Part shown: positions 36,658-38,749 of the stretch, one piece after another
How positions within the stretch are numbered: the stretch's first letter is position 1
Layout: each line of letters begins with the position of its first letter
DNA from: Flavobacteriales bacterium
GTDB lineage: Bacteria > Bacteroidota > Bacteroidia > Flavobacteriales > TMED113
Direction of reading: 5' to 3'
Assembly (NCBI GenBank): GCA_002718035.1
Contig: PBCX01000017.1
Span: 1-38,749, forward strand
Length of the DNA: 38,749 bases
Made by a program: the position numbers and the translations under genes
Notes under the pieces: generated by a model
What the model saw: only the letters and a program-made list of their open reading frames with translations
The model's database searches: none
What the model was told of the DNA's origin: nothing

Positions 36658-37938
36658 ATTTATGAAAAAGCTTTTTTTTTTACTATCATTTTGATTAGTT
36701 CTTGTAAAAAAGAGAGTTTGTTTTTTACAGAATACACAGGTAATTTACCAAAACTAGACATTACCACTAATGAAAACTATTTATGGTCTCCTGATTCGGG
36801 ATTATATGTAATTGGTATAAATGGAGCTGAAAAATGTGGGCCAATTGCAAATTATAATCAAAAATGGGAATACCCAGCAGAAATTGAATATCTAAAAAAT
36901 GGTCATATTTTATTTAGTGACCATGTAGGGCTCCGCATAAAAGGTGGTTGTAGTAGAATGAAATCCATGAAATCATTTGGACTTTATTGGAGAGGTAAAT
37001 ACGGAAATAATATACTGAATTACCCAGTTTTTAAAAATTCAAACCTAAATTCCTTTAAGCGATTGTTTGTTAGAAACTCTGGCAATGATTTTGGAGAAAC
37101 TCACATTAAAGATATTTCTATTATTTCAATAGTAAAAGATTATGGTGATTTTGAATTTCAAGCATACCAGCAATGTGTCGTTTATTTAAATGATCAATAT
37201 TGGGGAATCTATAATTTAAGAGAAATGATTACACCACATCATTTTGAAAATCATTTTGGTTTTCCAAAAGATAATATTGACTTATTAGAAGGTTCCGAGC
37301 TATATCCGCACGCAGATGATGGTACTATTGATGATTATACAAACACCGTTTTGGGTTTTATACAAAATTATGATTTATCAGATGACTTTAATTATGAACA
37401 TATATCAAATTTAATTGATGTTAATAGTTACATTGATTACATTATTGTAAATACATACATATGTAATAAAGATTGGCCAAATAATAATGTTAAATGGTGG
37501 AAGGATCGCACAAATAATAATTCAAAATGGAGATGGGTTTTATATGATACTGACCAATCTTTTCAACTAAATAACGTTGAGCATTTATGGATTGGAGACT
37601 TAATTGGTAATTATCTTTTATGGCCAGAATCAAAATATAGTACCCCTGGTGCATTTTATCTTTTTAACCACTTGATTAAAAACTCCGATTTTCTTGATAG
37701 TTTTTTAGCAAGATATATGTATTTCATAGAAAATGTTTTTGAGCCCAGAAGAGTAGAGTCATTAATTAGAAATAAACAAAATAGAATTGAGTCTGAGTAT
37801 GGTGATTTTTATGTTCGCTGGAGTATTGCAAATAAATCTGAATGGAATAAAAATATTAAGGAATTAATCGACTTTAATAACAAAAGACATGAATTCATGA
37901 AAACTGTAATTGAAAATTTAATAAATGAAAACAATTAA
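36655..37938 (+). CDS. CotH-family kinase-like lipoprotein; probable true start ATG 36662 with a -1 frameshift in the T10 tract
   Basis: VGLRIKGGCSRMKSMKSFGLYWRGKYG...LFVRNSGNDFGETHIKD...CVVYLNDQYWGIYNLREMI...WVLYDTDQSF; lipobox TIILISSCKK. Confidence 0.8.
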   Translation: MIYEKAFFFTIILISSCKKESLFFTEYTGNLPKLDITTNENYLWSPDSGLYVIGINGAEKCGPIANYNQKWEYPAEIEYLKNGHILFSDHVGLRIKGGCSRMKSMKSFGLYWRGKYGNNILNYPVFKNSNLNSFKRLFVRNSGNDFGETHIKDISIISIVKDYGDFEFQAYQQCVVYLNDQYWGIYNLREMITPHHFENHFGFPKDNIDLLEGSELYPHADDGTIDDYTNTVLGFIQNYDLSDDFNYEHISNLIDVNSYIDYIIVNTYICNKDWPNNNVKWWKDRTNNNSKWRWVLYDTDQSFQLNNVEHLWIGDLIGNYLLWPESKYSTPGAFYLFNHLIKNSDFLDSFLARYMYFIENVFEPRRVESLIRNKQNRIESEYGDFYVRWSIANKSEWNKNIKELIDFNNKRHEFMKTVIENLINENN

Positions 37939-38455
37939 TTTTATTTTAATTACAGTAATTTTTTTTTGTTTAGAATTATCGGGGCAAAATAAAAATATAA
38001 TGCTCACATATCAACAATCAAAATTTATTTATTCTCCTGGATTAGAATTTAATTACTTTTTTAATGAAAAAACAGCAATCAATTTGGGAATCAACTCATT
38101 TATTTTTGACTACGATCCATCTCAGTTGGTGAACATATCAAACCATTACATAACTAATAATAATCATTTACATTTTTATAATTTTAATATCGGTCTATGT
38201 TATGTTTTTTTTAATTATAAAAGTTTTAAAATTTCTGGATTAATAGGGGGAAAGTGGTCTTATGGCCCATATTTTAAACCATTATATTTTTATGAAGATG
38301 GAAACTACAATATCTATTATGATTCGGCAATAGAGGGGCAAAGTGATTTTGGTATAGATACAGGGATATTCAGTTATATTGGGCGTTTTATTCTCGGAGT
38401 GAAGTTTAGCACTGATAATAATAAACTAAGATATTCTATTGGATGGGCATTTTAA
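37925..38455 (+). CDS. Secreted/outer-membrane hypothetical protein
   Basis: Signal peptide MKTINFILITVIFFCLELSGQ; beta-rich, C-term 'LRYSIGWAF'; overlaps the CotH stop. Confidence 0.6.
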   Translation: MKTINFILITVIFFCLELSGQNKNIMLTYQQSKFIYSPGLEFNYFFNEKTAINLGINSFIFDYDPSQLVNISNHYITNNNHLHFYNFNIGLCYVFFNYKSFKISGLIGGKWSYGPYFKPLYFYEDGNYNIYYDSAIEGQSDFGIDTGIFSYIGRFILGVKFSTDNNKLRYSIGWAF

Positions 38456-38457
38456 AG

Positions 38458-38485
38458 AAAAAACCCACCAATTAAGGTGGGCTTT
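38458..38485 (+). terminator. Rho-independent terminator
   Basis: aaaaaaCCCACCaattaaGGTGGGcttt just after the stop at 38455. Confidence 0.7.
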
Positions 38486-38531
38486 AGTTAATGTGACGCG
38501 TAGCAGTTACGCTAAGCTCTCCCTCTCTTTC

Positions 38532-38666
38532 TCAGTTCGAACCATTTAGAATAATCTTATCCATTTCATCTTTTTGTATGAAGAGATACTAAAAGACATA
38601 AAAAAACCTAAGTTACATTGGATTTAGATTTATATTTTTTGAGCTAATATAAAACAACTATATTTA
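38532..38666 (+). repeat. Dispersed intergenic repeat, copy 3 (blocks A+B, more diverged at its 3' side)
   Basis: cagttcgaaccatttagaataatcttatccatttcatct...gagatactaaaagacataaaaaaacctaagtt...aaaacaactatattta. Confidence 0.8.
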
Positions 38667-38695
38667 CGCAAATAAATATTATTTAAACAAATATT

Positions 38696-38749
38696 ATGAG
38701 AAAAATTACCCTATCTATATTTACAATTTTGAGTGTTTTAATTTCAACA
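38696..38749 (+). CDS. 5' end of a CDS truncated by the window edge (signal peptide only)
   Basis: MRKITLSIFTILSVLIST; -7-like box TATATTTA at 38659-38666. Confidence 0.5.
   Translation, partial: MRKITLSIFTILSVLIST

Noticed and set aside
38488-38550. Possible tRNA because of 'cagttcgaacc' resembling a T-loop, also at 36201
   Set aside because: No 5-bp T-stem on either strand around TTCGAAC and no acceptor or anticodon arms; reported as part of a repeat instead.
1-38749. CRISPR array, transposase/integrase or anti-phage defence island
   Set aside because: No regularly spaced short repeats, cas, transposase, or typical defence domains (REase/MTase, TIR, STAND, RT) were recognised; the tandem copies at 1-1327 and the 135-bp repeat are not CRISPR-like.

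Overview
AT-rich window that looks like a Bacteroidota (probably marine Flavobacteriales) chromosome. It is dense with secreted and surface proteins. Eight predicted proteins share a C-terminal signature (K-x-x-D-x-LGR...GF-x-x-x-IY-x-DG-x-x-EKK) that resembles a T9SS type-A sorting domain, and a ninth may be a divergent relative. Recognisable cargo includes a GH-A-like glycosidase, an endonuclease/exonuclease/phosphatase protein, a thyroglobulin-type-1 + SGNH hydrolase, a CotH kinase and a PHB-depolymerase-like esterase. Other genes include umuD-umuC plus a flavin reductase, a TonB receptor, a class C-like acid phosphatase, an azurin and a plastocyanin-like lipoprotein, a MORN-repeat/retropepsin fusion, a SOUL protein, EamA, cspA-like and DUF983. 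The best second-look items are: (i) three tandem divergent copies of a 'NYSTVT...KRIS-LLF-GYRS-R' element at the left edge, two of them outside called genes; (ii) a T10 homopolymer that throws a CotH lipoprotein out of frame with its ATG and signal peptide; (iii) a dispersed intergenic repeat with two ~82-bp near-identical copies flanking the cold-shock gene; (iv) a recurring extended promoter-like motif, CACTAAC-N10-TATATTTG, with fixed spacing; (v) a bacterial thyroglobulin type-1 domain protein inside an overlapping TonB/phosphatase operon; (vi) a frameshifted elbB and an internally deleted epimerase. No rRNA, tRNA, CRISPR or transposase was recognised. All family calls are by eye from the translations, with no database search.
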